Of a stretch of DNA of 64,000 bases, positions 40,553 through 49,887 are shown piece by piece. The notes under the pieces are model-generated. The model saw only the letters and a program-made list of their open reading frames with translations. It searched no databases and was not told the origin of the DNA. The stretch spans positions 133,035-197,034 of the forward strand of contig NZ_FTMV01000015.1 in the NCBI RefSeq assembly GCF_900156175.1. The letters run 5' to 3'. The DNA is from Janthinobacterium sp. TND4EL3 (GTDB lineage: Bacteria; Pseudomonadota; Gammaproteobacteria; Burkholderiales; Burkholderiaceae_D). Position numbers and translations under genes: made by a program. Positions within the stretch are counted from its first letter, which is position 1, and each line of letters begins with the position of its first letter.

Positions 40553-41421
40553 TGGTACGATCCTTTCATGGTCGCGACAAACAGGTCAGCCAGGCTGGGC
40601 GTGCGGACTTCGCCCAGGGCGGCCAGCTGGCTGCGGGCGACGCCGTCGAACAGCATCACCGACTTGCCGAACACGCTGCGTTCGCTGATCGGCTGCAGGG
40701 CGCGCGCCGGATTGACGTGTTGCGGGCCCACCATCACCTCGATATAGCGCTCGCCCACTTCTTCCATCGTCGAGGCCAGCACGATCCGGCCGTCGCGGAT
40801 GAACATCAGGTCGCTGAGGATGTGCTCGACTTCCTCGATCTGGTGCGTGGTGATGACGATGGTCTTGTTTTCATCGAAATAATCTTCCAGCAGGTTCTGG
40901 TAGAACTGCTTGCGGTACAGGATGTCCAGGCCCAGGGTCGGTTCGTCGAGCACCAGCAGTTTGGCGTCGATGGCCATCACCAGCGCCAGGTGCAGCTGCA
41001 CCACCATGCCCTTCGACATGGCCTTGACCTTCATCTTCGGCGCCAGCTTGGTGTGGGCCAGGTAGCGTTCGGCCTTGCTGCGGTCGAAACGTGGATGCAC
41101 GCCGGCAACGAAATCGATGGCGTCGGCCACGCGCAGCCAGCCCGGCAGGATGGCCACGTCGGCGATGAAGCATACGTCGTCCATCAGCGCGTCGCGCTGC
41201 ACGCGCGGATCGCGCCCCAAGACCGACAGTTCGCCGTCGAAGCCCGTCAGGCCGAGGATGGCTTTCAGGGTGGTGGTCTTGCCGGAGCCGTTAGGTCCGA
41301 TCAGGCCGACGATGCGCCCCGGCGCGATATCGAAGCTGATGCCGTCGATGGCCACCTGCTTGCCATACTGCTTGCGCAGGCCGCGCGCGCTGATGACGCT
41401 ATCCTTGTTCAACGCGTTCAT
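40549..41421 (-). CDS. ABC transporter ATP-binding protein
   Basis: The 290-residue ATPase has Walker A GPNGSGKTTT, Walker B KLLVLDEPTLGLD and the switch histidine in TTHQ. The signature region reads MSKGMVVQLHLALVMAI, degenerate compared with LSGGQ, as often in this YtrB/BcrA-like group. It overlaps both neighbours by ATGA, so the three genes are translationally coupled. Confidence 0.92.
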   Translation of the reverse strand: MNALNKDSVISARGLRKQYGKQVAIDGISFDIAPGRIVGLIGPNGSGKTTTLKAILGLTGFDGELSVLGRDPRVQRDALMDDVCFIADVAILPGWLRVADAIDFVAGVHPRFDRSKAERYLAHTKLAPKMKVKAMSKGMVVQLHLALVMAIDAKLLVLDEPTLGLDILYRKQFYQNLLEDYFDENKTIVITTHQIEEVEHILSDLMFIRDGRIVLASTMEEVGERYIEVMVGPQHVNPARALQPISERSVFGKSVMLFDGVARSQLAALGEVRTPSLADLFVATMKGSYQ

Positions 41422-41798
41422 GCGCCGTCTCCTTCGCTGCCGGCCTGGCGGCTGGCCTGCAGCAGTTGATCCAGATCAAGCCCCAGGCGGGTAATGTGTT
41501 CCAGCAAGGCCGGCCATTCTTCGCGCAGGAAACGTTCGCGTTCGCTGGCCAGCAATTTGTCGCGGGCGCCTTCCAAGACATACATACCGAGTCCTCTCCG
41601 TTTTTCCACCAGGGCATCGTCGACCAGTTCCTGGTAGGCGCGCGAAACCGTGATGGGATTCAATTGATAATCGGCCGCCACCTGGCGCACCGAGGGCAGG
41701 GCTTCGCCGGGTTGCAGCGCGCCGTCGAGGATCATGCCGACGACTTTGGCCTTGAGCTGGCGGTAGATGGGGCTATTGTCGTTCCATTCCGCGCTCAT
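41418..41798 (-). CDS. GntR-family regulator, YtrA subfamily
   Basis: The 126 residues hold an N-terminal GntR winged helix (SPIYRQLKAKVVGMILDGALQPGEALPSVRQVAADYQLNPITVSRAYQELVDDALVEKRRG). The effector domain is very short and helical, which defines YtrA types. The ATG at 41798 is 8 bases after GGGAG; an upstream GTG at 41813 is less likely. It should repress its own operon through the palindrome at 41881-41900. Confidence 0.88.
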   Translation of the reverse strand: MSAEWNDNSPIYRQLKAKVVGMILDGALQPGEALPSVRQVAADYQLNPITVSRAYQELVDDALVEKRRGLGMYVLEGARDKLLASERERFLREEWPALLEHITRLGLDLDQLLQASRQAGSEGDGA

Positions 41799-41880
41799 GG
41801 GATGTGCTCCCACAAGGGCGGGGCGGTGCGGCGCGTGAAAAATGCTGTAGGCATCGAAGCTCCGTGGTTTATTGAGTTGG

Positions 41881-41900
41881 TGTTGTAGTTAACTATAACA
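41881..41900. promoter_or_regulatory. operator for the YtrA-type regulator
   Basis: TGTTGTAGTT-AACTATAACA is a 20-base palindrome with one mismatched pair, centred about 93 bases before the regulator start. It has the TAGTTAACTA core expected for a GntR dimer. Confidence 0.75.
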
Positions 41901-41928
41901 CTAAGCCTAAAAAAATCAACACGTATTT

Positions 41929-42645
41929 TCAGGCCAGCCGCGCATGCAGGTCCAACGCATTGAACAGGGCGGCGCCGGCTGCCGTGTTGTCGAAGATGCA
42001 CCAGCTGCCCGCCTGCGCCGATGCGCGCAAGTCGGCGGCCAGCGCCGCCAGGTAGTCGGCCGGATAGTCCGAATAGTATATTTTTGGACTGCCGTGCAGG
42101 CGCAGGTAGGCCACGCTGGTGGTCGGCACGTGCGGGCCTGGCTGGCCGGCGGGCGGATCGGCGCGCACGCGCGTGATCGCTTGCTTCGTCAATAGTTCGG
42201 TCGCGTCCGCCTTGAACCAGCTGGGGTGGCGCGCTTCGCAGGCGAGCATGCCGTCGAAGCGTTGGCGCAGCGCATGAAAAAATGCACTGGCCACATCCGC
42301 CTCGAAACGCAGGCTGGGCGGCAGCTGCACGAGGACGCAGCCCAGTTTATTTCCCAATTGCATGACTTCTCCCGCAAAGCGCTGCAGTTCGGCAGCACAG
42401 TCGCGCAAGCGCCGTTCGTGTGTGATGCTGCGTGGCAATTTCACGCTGAAGCGGAAATGCTCGGGCACGCTGGCGGCCCAGCGCGCGTAGCTTGACGGCT
42501 GGTGCGGGCGGTAGAACGAGCTGTTGATTTCCACGCAATCCAGCACCTGGGCATAGCGCTGCAGGTGGCTGCCATCGCGGGGAAAGCGGCTGGCGGCGGC
42601 GCTGGAGATGCTCCAGCCGGCCGTGCCGATGAAAACAGTGTGCAT
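41929..42645 (-). CDS. DUF72 (YecE-like) protein
   Basis: The 238-residue TIM-barrel-like protein opens with VFIGTAGWSISSAAASRFPRDGSHLQRYAQVLDCVEINSSFYRPH and includes FRFSVKLPRSITHERRL and YLRLHGSPKIYYSDYP, all hallmarks of DUF72. Its molecular role is unknown. It is a single gene running toward the GntR promoter region. Confidence 0.93.
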   Translation of the reverse strand: MHTVFIGTAGWSISSAAASRFPRDGSHLQRYAQVLDCVEINSSFYRPHQPSSYARWAASVPEHFRFSVKLPRSITHERRLRDCAAELQRFAGEVMQLGNKLGCVLVQLPPSLRFEADVASAFFHALRQRFDGMLACEARHPSWFKADATELLTKQAITRVRADPPAGQPGPHVPTTSVAYLRLHGSPKIYYSDYPADYLAALAADLRASAQAGSWCIFDNTAAGAALFNALDLHARLA

Positions 42646-42714
42646 GGCGCCATTACAGCAAGGCCAGGCGGGCGCGGCTATCGGACAAACGCCCGTGCGA
42701 CGGTCGGCGCAAGC

Positions 42715-43476
42715 CTAGTCGATGATGTCGCCGTTCAGGTCGTGGCGCGTGATGTTGCCGCGCGCATCGATGGCGATCCAGCCGCCGCGCGGCTGTTGTG
42801 GCGGCGTCACGTCGCATTCCCAGTCGGGCAGGACATAGCGCAAGGTTTCGTCGACTTTATGCAGGGCAGGGCGATGCGTATGGCCGTGGATCATGACGGT
42901 GCTCGCGTGTTCGGCAAATACTTGTGCCACGGCGTCCGGCGTGACATCCATGATGTCCATGGATTTCTCGCCATTCTGTTCGCGGCTGCTTTGGCGCAAG
43001 CCGTCGATGATGGCCTTGCGCTGCGCCAGCGGCATGGACAGGAACTGCTTTTGCCAGGCGGGCTGGCGCACCATGGCGCGAAATTCCATGTACTTGACGT
43101 CGTTCGTGCATTCGGCGTCGCCGTGCAGCAAGACGATGCGCCGGCCGGCAATGGTGGCCACGTGCGGTTCGCTGAGCAGGGTGGCGCCGGCGGCGGCGGC
43201 AAAGCCGGAGCCGACAAGAAAGTCGCGGTTGCCGGCGATCCAGTAGACGTGCACGCCGGCATCGCTGACGGCGCGGATGGCGGCCGTCATGCGCGCATTG
43301 AACGGGTCTTCCAGGTCATCGTCGCCGGCCCAGTATTCGAACAGGTCGCCTAATAGATACAGTGCCTGCGCGTATTGCGCATGGTGTTCCAGGAAAGAAA
43401 GAAACGCGGCGCTGGTGCGCGGGTGCGAGCTCTGCAGGTGCAGGTCGGAAATAAAGAGTGCGGCAGGCATTGTCAT
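42715..43476 (-). CDS. lpxH: UDP-2,3-diacylglucosamine diphosphatase
   Basis: Fourth step of lipid A synthesis, at the inner membrane. The 253-residue metallophosphoesterase has ISDLHL, LGDLFEYW, AGNRD, LLHGDAECT and MIHGHTHRP in the expected order for the two-Mn site. GGGAG precedes the ATG by 9 bases. It follows ppiB on the same strand by 80 bases, a common gene neighbourhood in betaproteobacteria. Confidence 0.95.
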   Translation of the reverse strand: MTMPAALFISDLHLQSSHPRTSAAFLSFLEHHAQYAQALYLLGDLFEYWAGDDDLEDPFNARMTAAIRAVSDAGVHVYWIAGNRDFLVGSGFAAAAGATLLSEPHVATIAGRRIVLLHGDAECTNDVKYMEFRAMVRQPAWQKQFLSMPLAQRKAIIDGLRQSSREQNGEKSMDIMDVTPDAVAQVFAEHASTVMIHGHTHRPALHKVDETLRYVLPDWECDVTPPQQPRGGWIAIDARGNITRHDLNGDIID

Positions 43477-43556
43477 CGTTCAACGCTCCCAAAAAGTGAT
43501 GTACATGGAGAGGCGCCAACGCGGCAATGCCTGTGATTCATGATGCCTTAGCCGAA

Positions 43557-44048
43557 TTAAGCGGCTTCTACCTTCTCGATGATGACATCGGTCACTGGCA
43601 CGTCGGCGAACATGCCGGCGCGCGAGGTTTTCACGGCGCGGATGGCGTCGACGACTTCCTTGCCGTCGGTGACTTTACCGAACACGGCGTAGCCCCAGCC
43701 GTCCTGGCCTGGGTAGTCGAGGAAGCTGTTGTTCTTGATGTTGATGAAGAACTGGGCCGATGCCGAGTGCGGGTCCGAGGTGCGGGCCATGGCCAGGGTG
43801 TAGCTGTCGTTTTTCAGGCCGTTCTTGGCTTCGTTTTCCACGGTGGCGTCGGCAGGCTTCTGTTTCATGCCTGGCTCGAAACCGCCGCCCTGGATCATGA
43901 AGCCGTCGATGACGCGGTGGAAGATCGTGTTGTTGTAGTGGCCGGCGTTCATGTAGGCGAGGAAGTTGGCAACCGTTTTCGGCGCTTTCTCGGCGTCCAG
44001 TTCAGCGGTGATCTTGCCCAGATTGGTGGTGATGATGACGGAGGTCAT
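43557..44048 (-). CDS. ppiB: cytoplasmic cyclophilin-type peptidyl-prolyl isomerase
   Basis: The 163 residues include the cyclophilin core [15 protein letters not shown], with the catalytic Arg, and GWGYAVFGKVTDG. No signal peptide, so it is cytoplasmic. AAGGA lies 5 bases before the ATG. It is 73 bases downstream of its periplasmic paralogue, probably the result of an old tandem duplication. Confidence 0.95.
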   Translation of the reverse strand: MTSVIITTNLGKITAELDAEKAPKTVANFLAYMNAGHYNNTIFHRVIDGFMIQGGGFEPGMKQKPADATVENEAKNGLKNDSYTLAMARTSDPHSASAQFFINIKNNSFLDYPGQDGWGYAVFGKVTDGKEVVDAIRAVKTSRAGMFADVPVTDVIIEKVEAA

Positions 44049-44121
44049 GATGATCCTTAATAAATTGGATGAATAATTGATTCAGCGGCGCCAGGCAGGC
44101 CGGCGCCGCAAAAACGCTATT

Positions 44122-44760
44122 TTACAGTTTTGCGGGCGCGGACTTGAGTAAAGTCGCCGATTCGATCACCACGGGCGTGACGGGCACGTTCTGGTGCGGC
44201 CCCTTGTCGGCCACGGGCACGGCCTTGATCTTGTCGACCACGTCCATGCCTTTGATGACTTTGCCGAACACCGTGTAGCCGAAACCGTCGCGGCCAGGGT
44301 AGTCGAGCGCGCCATTGTCATTGACGTTGATGAAAAACTGCGCGGTGGCCGAATGGGGATCGCCGGTGCGCGCCATGGCGATGCTGTAGGTGACGTTCTG
44401 CAAGCCGTTTTGCGCTTCATTCTTGATCGGCGCCTTGGTCGCTTTCTGCTTCATGTTCTTGTCGAAGCCGCCGCCCTGTATCATGAAGCCGTCGATGACG
44501 CGGTGAAACACCGTGCCCTTGTAATAACCGCTCTTGACGTACTGCAAGAAATTGGCCACGCTTTGCGCCGCTTTTTCCTGATTCAGTTCCAGCACGATTT
44601 CGCCCATGCTGGTTTTCAGGGCCACGTGCGGCGTGGGGTCGAGGGCGGCCGCAGGGCTTGCGGGGGCGGCGGCCACGACGGCGCCGCCCAGGGTCAGGCC
44701 GGCGAACAGGGTGAAAAAGCGGGCCAGGAAAGGCAGGCGTTTCGACTTGGTTTCTTGCAT
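44122..44760 (-). CDS. ppiA: periplasmic cyclophilin-type peptidyl-prolyl isomerase
   Basis: The 212 residues start with a basic region and a signal peptide ([25 protein letters not shown]), followed by a cyclophilin domain with [15 protein letters not shown] and [12 protein letters not shown]. It acts on periplasmic protein folding. AAGGA is 8 bases before the ATG. It is divergent from cysS across 278 bases. Confidence 0.93.
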   Translation of the reverse strand: MQETKSKRLPFLARFFTLFAGLTLGGAVVAAAPASPAAALDPTPHVALKTSMGEIVLELNQEKAAQSVANFLQYVKSGYYKGTVFHRVIDGFMIQGGGFDKNMKQKATKAPIKNEAQNGLQNVTYSIAMARTGDPHSATAQFFINVNDNGALDYPGRDGFGYTVFGKVIKGMDVVDKIKAVPVADKGPHQNVPVTPVVIESATLLKSAPAKL

Positions 44761-45038
44761 GAAGGCGTCCTTGATCGTTATTTTTCTCTAAACTTGCTTT
44801 AATTGTAAAGAAGTGAAAATTCGGTTGAACATCGTAAAAACCTGATTCATATCGGGCCAGTATGGTTTTTATCAATGTTATACTTGACCGCTAACGCCCC
44901 AATTCTAACAAACAAGAACAACAATACAGCGGGTCGACAGTTTTCGGCGCACACGGCAGTTCAGTGGCGCGGCACCCCCGGTGTCCGCGCCTGTCTGTCG
45001 TTTTGCCAGGCTGGCGGCCGCTCCACTTGCAAAGTACG

Positions 45039-46433
45039 ATGAGCAATCTAAAGATTTACAACACCCTGGCTCGCGAGAAGCAGGTATTCGTCCCGATGGA
45101 AGCGGGCAAGGTACGCATGTACGTCTGCGGCATGACCATCTACGATTATTGCCATATCGGCCATGCGCGCATGATGATGGCCTTCGACGTCATCTACCGC
45201 TGGCTGAAAGCGTCCGGTTTCGACGTCACCTATGTGCGCAACATTACGGACATCGACGACAAGATCATCCGCCGCGCAGTGGAAAACGGCGAGACGATTT
45301 CCCAGCTGACGACGCGCTTCACCCAGTACATGGATGAAGACACGGCCGCGCTGGGCATCCTGACGCCCGACCACACGCCGCGCGCCACCGAATACGTGCC
45401 GCAGATGCTGCGCCTGATCGAGCAGCTGGAAGCGAAGGACCTGGCCTACCAGGGGGCCGACGGCGACGTCAATTACGCCGTGCGCAACTTCCCCCACTAC
45501 GGCAAGCTGTCGGGCAAGTCGCTCGACGACCTGCGCGCGGGCGAGCGTGTCGACGTGAACACGGGCAAGCGCGATCCGCTCGACTTCGTGCTGTGGAAGT
45601 CGTCGAAGGAGTCCGAGCCGGAAGAAGTCAAATGGGATTCGAAGTGGGGCAAGGGCCGCCCTGGCTGGCATATCGAGTGCTCGGCCATGTCCTGCGCCTT
45701 GCTCGGTGAACAATTCGACATCCACGGCGGCGGCGCGGACCTGCAATTCCCGCACCACGAAAACGAGATCGCCCAATCCGAAGGCGCGTTCGGCCATACG
45801 AGCGTCAATTACTGGATACATAACGGTTTCGTGCGCCTGGACAATGAAAAAATGTCCAAGTCGCTCGGCAACTTCTTCACCATCCGCGAAGTGCTGCAAA
45901 AGTTCGATGCCGAAGTGATCCGCTTCTTCATCCTGCGCGCGCACTACCGCAGCCCCCTGAACTACTCGGACGTGCACCTCGATGATGCGCGCCTGTCGCT
46001 CACGCGCCTGTACACGGCGCTGGCCGACGTGGCGGTGGAAGAGGGCGCCATCGACTGGAGCGAAGCGCATGCCGTGCGCGTGCGCGAAGCCATGGACGAT
46101 GATTTCAACACGCCGCTGGCCGTGGCGGCCCTGTTCGACCTGGCGACGGAAGTCAACAAGAGCAAGGCGCCCGCCCTGGCGCGTCAATTGAAGGGCCTGG
46201 CGGGCGTGTTCGGCTTGCTGGAACGCACGCCGCAGCAATTCCTGCAGGCAACTGTCGGTGCCGCCGGCGGCCAGGACGAGGCGGCCGGCATCGAAGCGGC
46301 CATCGCGGCGCGCAGCGCGGCCAAAAAGGCGCGCGACTTTGCCGCATCGGACAAGATCCGCGCCGAACTGTTGGCCGCAGGCATCATTCTTGAAGACAAG
46401 CCTGATGGCTCGACCAACTGGCGCCGCGCATGA
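45039..46433 (+). CDS. cysS: cysteinyl-tRNA synthetase
   Basis: The 464-residue class I synthetase has a HIGH motif (DYCHIGHAR), a KMSKS motif ([11 protein letters not shown]) and zinc ligands in YVCGMT, IECSAMS and [12 protein letters not shown]. The start is the ATG of [10 protein letters not shown]; upstream in-frame sequence does not match the family. Its stop overlaps the start of the next gene. Confidence 0.97.
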   Translation: MSNLKIYNTLAREKQVFVPMEAGKVRMYVCGMTIYDYCHIGHARMMMAFDVIYRWLKASGFDVTYVRNITDIDDKIIRRAVENGETISQLTTRFTQYMDEDTAALGILTPDHTPRATEYVPQMLRLIEQLEAKDLAYQGADGDVNYAVRNFPHYGKLSGKSLDDLRAGERVDVNTGKRDPLDFVLWKSSKESEPEEVKWDSKWGKGRPGWHIECSAMSCALLGEQFDIHGGGADLQFPHHENEIAQSEGAFGHTSVNYWIHNGFVRLDNEKMSKSLGNFFTIREVLQKFDAEVIRFFILRAHYRSPLNYSDVHLDDARLSLTRLYTALADVAVEEGAIDWSEAHAVRVREAMDDDFNTPLAVAALFDLATEVNKSKAPALARQLKGLAGVFGLLERTPQQFLQATVGAAGGQDEAAGIEAAIAARSAAKKARDFAASDKIRAELLAAGIILEDKPDGSTNWRRA

Positions 46434-47143
46434 TGGCGACGTCCAGGGAAAACGGGGAAGCCCCGGTGGCGGCGCAGCTGATCCAGGTGCCGCACTACTG
46501 GGAAGAGGCGAAGATCGAGCTGATGAAGCGCGACCGCATCATGAAAAAGCTCATCCCGCAATTTGGCGACCTGCACCTGGTCGGCCATAGCGACCCGTTT
46601 ACCACCCTGGCCCGTTCGCTGGTGGGCCAGCAGATCACGCCAAAGGCGGCGGATGCCGCCTGGAAAAAGCTGCTGGCCGCTTGCCCGAAATGCACGCCTT
46701 CGCAAGTATTGAAGGCAGGCGCCGAGCAACTGGCCGCCTGCGGTTTGTCCAAACGCAAGACCGAATACATCCTCGACCTGGCCGACCATTTCAAGGCCAA
46801 GCGCGTGCACGCGAGCCAGTGGGACCAGATGGATGACGAAGCCGTCATCGCCGAACTGGTGCAGATCCGCGGCATCGGCCGCTGGACAGCCGAGATGTTT
46901 CTGATATTTAATCTGCTCCGGCCGAATGTCTTGCCGCTCGACGACCCCGGTTTGATCCAGGGCATCAGCGTCAATTATTTCTCCGGCGAACCTGTTTCCC
47001 GCAGCGATGCGCGCGAAGTTTCCGCCAATTGGGAGCCGTGGCGCACCGTGGCGACGTGGTATCTGTGGCGCAGTCTCGACCCTGCAGCCGCCTCTGCCGC
47101 ATCCGATACAGCCCCCGGCGCACCAGCCGGTACGGTAAAATAA
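46430..47143 (+). CDS. AlkA-type DNA-3-methyladenine glycosylase
   Basis: A 237-residue HhH-GPD glycosylase that removes alkylated bases. The segment [25 protein letters not shown] precedes the helix-hairpin-helix [18 protein letters not shown] and the catalytic-Asp region VLPLDDPGL. The C-terminal tail is Ala/Pro-rich. The ATG overlaps the cysS stop (ATGA), so translation is coupled. Confidence 0.92.
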   Translation: MMATSRENGEAPVAAQLIQVPHYWEEAKIELMKRDRIMKKLIPQFGDLHLVGHSDPFTTLARSLVGQQITPKAADAAWKKLLAACPKCTPSQVLKAGAEQLAACGLSKRKTEYILDLADHFKAKRVHASQWDQMDDEAVIAELVQIRGIGRWTAEMFLIFNLLRPNVLPLDDPGLIQGISVNYFSGEPVSRSDAREVSANWEPWRTVATWYLWRSLDPAAASAASDTAPGAPAGTVK

Positions 47144-47197
47144 ACATAGATGACGCCGCGCGCCCTGGCGCCGTGGCCGGTAAAACCTGGAGGTACA

Positions 47198-48172
47198 ATG
47201 ACTAAAACGACTTTCCTCAATTTTGAACAGCCGATCGCGGAACTCGATTCCAAGATCGAAGAGTTGCGCTTCGTGCAAGACGATTCGGCCGTCGACATCT
47301 CGGAAGAGATCGACCGCCTGGCCAAGAAGAGCCAGCAGCTGACCAAGGATATCTACGCCAAGCTGACGCCTTGGCAAGTGGCGCAGATCGCGCGCCACCC
47401 GCAACGCCCCTACACCATGGATTACGTGAATGAAATCTTTACCGATTTCCACGAATTGCATGGCGACCGCAGCTACGCGGACGATCTGTCCGTCGTCGGC
47501 GGCCTGGCCCGCTTCAACGGCCAGCCGTGCATGGTCATCGGCCACCAGAAGGGCCGCGACACGAAAGAGCGCGCCATGCGCAATTTCGGCATGCCGAAAC
47601 CGGAAGGCTACCGCAAGGCCATGCGCCTGATGAAAGTGGCTGAAAAGTTCAACCTGCCCATCTTCACCTTCGTCGACACGCCAGGCGCCTTCCCCGGCAT
47701 CGACGCGGAAGAGCGCGGCCAGTCGGAAGCCATCGGCCACAACCTGTATGTGATGGCCGAACTGAAAGTGCCGCTGATCGCCACCATCATCGGTGAAGGC
47801 GGTTCCGGCGGCGCGCTGGCCATTGCCGTGGGCGACGCCGTGCTGATGCTGCAATACTCGACCTACGCCGTGATTTCGCCGGAAGGCTGCGCCTCCATCC
47901 TGTGGAAGAGCGCCGAGCGCGCCTCCGACGCGGCCGAAGCGCTGGGCCTGACGGCCCACCGCCTGAAAGCCATGGGCCTGATCGACAAGATCATCAACGA
48001 ACCGCTGGGCGGCGCCCACCGCGATCCGAAGCAGATGGCGACCTTGCTCAAGCGCGCACTGGCCGACACCCTGCGCCAGTTCCAGGGCATGAAAACCAAG
48101 GACTTGCTGGCCGCGCGCCACGAGAAACTGCTGAGCTACGGCAAGTTCAAGGAAACCACGCCGAGCGAGTAA
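47198..48172 (+). CDS. accA: acetyl-CoA carboxylase carboxyltransferase subunit alpha
   Basis: First committed step of fatty acid synthesis with AccB, AccC and AccD. The 324 residues include [55 protein letters not shown] and [12 protein letters not shown], the alpha-subunit hallmarks. GGAGG lies 5 bases before the ATG. It is followed by an intergenic hairpin and tilS. Confidence 0.97.
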   Translation: MTKTTFLNFEQPIAELDSKIEELRFVQDDSAVDISEEIDRLAKKSQQLTKDIYAKLTPWQVAQIARHPQRPYTMDYVNEIFTDFHELHGDRSYADDLSVVGGLARFNGQPCMVIGHQKGRDTKERAMRNFGMPKPEGYRKAMRLMKVAEKFNLPIFTFVDTPGAFPGIDAEERGQSEAIGHNLYVMAELKVPLIATIIGEGGSGGALAIAVGDAVLMLQYSTYAVISPEGCASILWKSAERASDAAEALGLTAHRLKAMGLIDKIINEPLGGAHRDPKQMATLLKRALADTLRQFQGMKTKDLLAARHEKLLSYGKFKETTPSE

Positions 48173-48207
48173 ATCATCGCCGGCGCAGGCCGGCAGCAAG
48201 AACACCG

Positions 48208-48251
48208 GGGACAGGCAGCCAGACGACAGGAGTCGTTTGGCCACCTGTCCC
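48208..48251 (+). repeat. long imperfect hairpin between accA and tilS
   Basis: GGGACAGG-CA-GCCAGACGAC, loop AGGA, GTCGTTTGGC-CA-CCTGTCCC: an 8-bp and a 10-bp stem separated by a symmetric CA/CA internal loop (one G-T pair). No T-tract, so it is more like a dispersed intergenic palindrome than a terminator. Confidence 0.75.
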
Positions 48252-48272
48252 TCTTTGCATTCCTGGAGTCTT

Positions 48273-49691
48273 ATGAAAAAGCAACAAACCGCCACCGTCG
48301 CCGATCTCTTCGCCAGCGCACTGGCAACTTGCGGACCGCAAGCCGGCGAAACGGTCGGCATCGCCCTCAGCGGCGGTCTCGATTCCGCGGCCCTGCTGCA
48401 CCTGGCGCATGCCTGGGCGCAGGAGCAGGGCGTGGCCTTGCACGCGTTCCACGTGCACCATGGCCTGAGCCCGAATGCGGATGCCTGGCTGGCCCACTGC
48501 GAGCAATTGTGCGCCGGCCTGGGCATCGCCTTCGAGGCGCGCAAGGTCACCCTGGAAAAGAATGCGAAGTCGGGCACGGAAGAAGCGGCTCGCAAGCGCC
48601 GTTATGCGGCCCTGGGCGAGCTGTGCGCCGCGCATGGCGTGCGCCTGCTGCTGACGGCCCACCACCAGGACGACCAGGCTGAAACGGTGCTGCTGCAATT
48701 GCTGCGCGGCTCCGGCACGGCGGGCCTGTCCGGCATGGATGGCGCCAACAGCGCGCCCGAGCTGCTGGGCAATCCCGACCTGGTGATGGCGCGTCCCTTG
48801 TTGCCCGTGTCGCGCAGGCAACTCGAAGCCTACGTGGACAAGCATGCCATCGCGCACATCCACGATGAATCGAACGACGATCCCCGCTTTGCCCGCAATG
48901 CCCTGCGGCACCAGGTGATGCCCGTGCTGGCGCAGGCCTTTCCCGGCTTCCAGGAACGCTTCGCCCGCAGCGCCCAGCATGCGCAATCGGCGCAGCGCCT
49001 GCTCACGGAACTGGCGACGCAGGATCTGGCGGCGTGCCTCGATGGCGACTGCATCGAACTGGCGAAATTGCGGGAATTGAGCGCGGACCGCTGCTACAAC
49101 CTGCTGCGCCACTGGTTCGGCACGCGCGGCTTGCGCATGCCGTCGACCGCGTGGCTGGCGGAAATGCTGGCGCAATTGCTGGAAGCGCGGCCCGATGCGC
49201 AGTTGCTGGTCACGCATCCCGCATGCCACGTGCGGCGCCACCGCGACCGCTTGTACCTGACGCCCAAGCTGAATGACCTGGCCGGCATGCGCGAGCGTGA
49301 CGACGCCGGCATTCCCGGCCTGGAAAAAGCCGGCCAGCAATTTACGTGGCAGGGCGAGGCGAGCCTGGCCTTTCCCGCGTATGGCGGCGTGCTGCATTTC
49401 GACGCGGTGGCAGAGGGCGGCCAGGGCATCGATATTGCCTGGCTGCAAGCACAGACCTTGACCATCGACTTCCGCCAGGGCGGCGAGCGCCTCAAGCTGG
49501 CCCTGAACCGTCCCACCAAGAGCCTGAAATACCACTACCAGGCGTTCGACGTGCCCGCCTGGGAGCGCGAACGCCTGCCCCTTGTCTGTGCGGCGCAACA
49601 ATTGCTGTATGCGGCTGGTATTGGCCTCGACTGCCATTGCCTGAGCTTGCTGGATCGTCCCCGCGTGACCCTGCGCTGGCAGTCCTGCTGA
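48273..49691 (+). CDS. tilS: tRNA(Ile)-lysidine synthase
   Basis: Converts the wobble C of tRNA-Ile(CAU) to lysidine. The 472 residues start with a PP-loop ATPase domain (IALSGGLDSAALLHLAH; HVHHGLSPNADAW; LTAHHQDDQAETVLLQLLRGSG). A TilS substrate-binding domain and a C-terminal domain (FRQGGERLKLALNRPTKSLKYHYQ) follow. The ATG at 48273 is 7 bases after GGAG; the open frame upstream overlaps the hairpin. Confidence 0.95.
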   Translation: MKKQQTATVADLFASALATCGPQAGETVGIALSGGLDSAALLHLAHAWAQEQGVALHAFHVHHGLSPNADAWLAHCEQLCAGLGIAFEARKVTLEKNAKSGTEEAARKRRYAALGELCAAHGVRLLLTAHHQDDQAETVLLQLLRGSGTAGLSGMDGANSAPELLGNPDLVMARPLLPVSRRQLEAYVDKHAIAHIHDESNDDPRFARNALRHQVMPVLAQAFPGFQERFARSAQHAQSAQRLLTELATQDLAACLDGDCIELAKLRELSADRCYNLLRHWFGTRGLRMPSTAWLAEMLAQLLEARPDAQLLVTHPACHVRRHRDRLYLTPKLNDLAGMRERDDAGIPGLEKAGQQFTWQGEASLAFPAYGGVLHFDAVAEGGQGIDIAWLQAQTLTIDFRQGGERLKLALNRPTKSLKYHYQAFDVPAWERERLPLVCAAQQLLYAAGIGLDCHCLSLLDRPRVTLRWQSC

Positions 49692-49709
49692 GCGTAGGGG
49701 CGGCAGCCA

Positions 49710-49730
49710 CGGCCACTCTCGGGGTGGCCG
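49710..49730 (+). terminator. possible terminator after tilS
   Basis: CGGCCAC and GTGGCCG form a 7-bp stem with a 7-base loop, 18 bases after the tilS stop. No T-tract follows. Confidence 0.4.
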
Positions 49731-49887
49731 CCAGGTGGCTGTCCATGCGCCCCTGACTGCATGGATTGGTTATTTCCATATATGTAATTGGTATGAGCTA
49801 ATGCGCTTTTTAGCTTGTTATTTTGCATTGCGGCATGTAGAGTAAAGCCCTCCTTTTTTATTCTTCTTGAGCGGAAACTTCACTCTT

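Noticed and set aside
49692..49887. Lysine riboswitch before lysC
   Set aside because: The leader is short and lacks the large multi-stem layout; only a simple hairpin after tilS is seen.
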